From: Chloroflexota bacterium
GTDB lineage: Bacteria; Chloroflexota; Dormibacteria; Dormibacterales; Dormibacteraceae
DNA length: 40,562 bases
NCBI GenBank assembly: GCA_005882115.1
Contig: VBEG01000035.1
Span: 1-40,562, forward strand
Direction: 5' to 3'
Shown: piece by piece, positions 40,336-40,562 of the stretch
How the letters are laid out: the number at the start of each line of letters is the position of its first letter
Numbering within the stretch: the first letter of the stretch is position 1
Position numbers and translations under genes: made by a program
Notes under the pieces: generated by a model
Databases searched by the model: none
Seen by the model: the letters and a program-made list of their open reading frames with translations, nothing else
What the model was told of the DNA's origin: nothing

Positions 40336-40562
40336 TCGGGCCCGCGCGGAAACCCGAATGTGATCGTCGGCGCGATCACGACGATCTGCTGGTCTTCGGT
40401 TTTGATCAGCTGCCATCCGCCCTCATGCACCATCCGATGATGCCGGCGACAGAGGGCCTGTTGCCGAAGGGGTCTTACGAGGCTTCGGGGGTTGGGTTCG
40501 CGGTCTGAGTTAGGGTCGCGAGAAGATTTCCTCTTCCGGGCCGAAGGAGCGTCTGCAGAGCC
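40332..40562 (-). pseudogene. C-terminal part of an HNH endonuclease-like frame (probable remnant)
   Basis: On the minus strand the last 40 codons read CRRHHRMVHEGGWQLIKTED and then QQIVVIAPTITFGFPRGPD. This matches the C-terminal end of HNH endonucleases attached to DUF222 in Actinobacteria-like genomes. The frame is open to the right edge (77 codons), but the upstream part is a low-complexity, arginine-rich stretch without the expected HH-x-DG/W-A core, so it may be a decayed or frame-shifted copy. The stop shares CTAG with the stop of the pterin gene. Confidence 0.5.

Overview
This is a 40.6-kb window of high-GC DNA, densely packed with genes, many of which use GTG or TTG starts and overlap as ATGA, GTGA or TGATG junctions. 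The gene content points to a heterotrophic, probably soil-dwelling Gram-positive-lineage bacterium of the Actinomycetota, Chloroflexota or Dormibacterota type: a GT39 membrane glycosyltransferase, a secreted BNR-repeat protein, a MalFGK-type carbohydrate transporter and an actinobacterial-style HNH fragment. No rRNA or other strict taxonomic marker is present, so this placement is inference.

Left part (1-10 kb). A strong terminator closes an operon that lies outside the window. It is followed by a GT39 glycosyltransferase and a secreted sialidase-fold protein on the plus strand, then a DapA-family aldolase/synthase on the minus strand. Next is a minus-strand operon reading APC permease, metallophosphoesterase, nucleotidyltransferase-like protein, GAF protein, fumarylacetoacetase-family enzyme.

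Central part (10-33.4 kb). This is a large catabolic island related to myo-inositol degradation. A minus-strand operon holds three Gfo/Idh/MocA dehydrogenases and an IolE-like dehydratase. A plus-strand operon holds IolG, IolA (methylmalonate-semialdehyde dehydrogenase), a transaldolase-family protein, IolD, IolB, a zinc alcohol dehydrogenase and a LacI-family regulator. Then come a complete carbohydrate ABC transporter, an amidohydrolase and a Rieske protein. Two TIM-barrel isomerases and two enolase-superfamily dehydratases complete the set. The usual 5-dehydro-2-deoxygluconokinase (IolC) and aldolase (IolJ) are absent. A transaldolase-family gene sits where the carbon-carbon cleavage enzyme would be expected, which suggests a variant lower pathway.

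Regulation. Eight copies of a 12-bp palindrome (consensus TGGAACGTTCCA with a central CG) lie at six loci: 9973, 14197, 15307-15331, 21647, 23924-23948 and 32065. Several sit just downstream of recognisable TTGAC(A/G) promoters. The LacI-family gene at 22818-23864 is the obvious candidate to bind them, which would make this one locally encoded regulon spanning about 22 kb in both orientations. It also ties in the permease/phosphoesterase operon, whose products are not obvious inositol enzymes.

Right part (33.4-40.6 kb). There are two tandem, mutually similar small membrane proteins, an EamA-family exporter, an endonuclease/exonuclease/phosphatase-family protein, a glyoxalase-fold protein, a 14-TM MFS exporter and a methyltransferase. 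A translationally coupled trio follows (GT4 glycosyltransferase, short-chain reductase, 6-pyruvoyl-tetrahydropterin synthase-like protein) that may make a glycosylated pterin. The window ends in the C-terminal part of an HNH endonuclease-like reading frame on the minus strand. No tRNA, rRNA, CRISPR array or transposase was seen.
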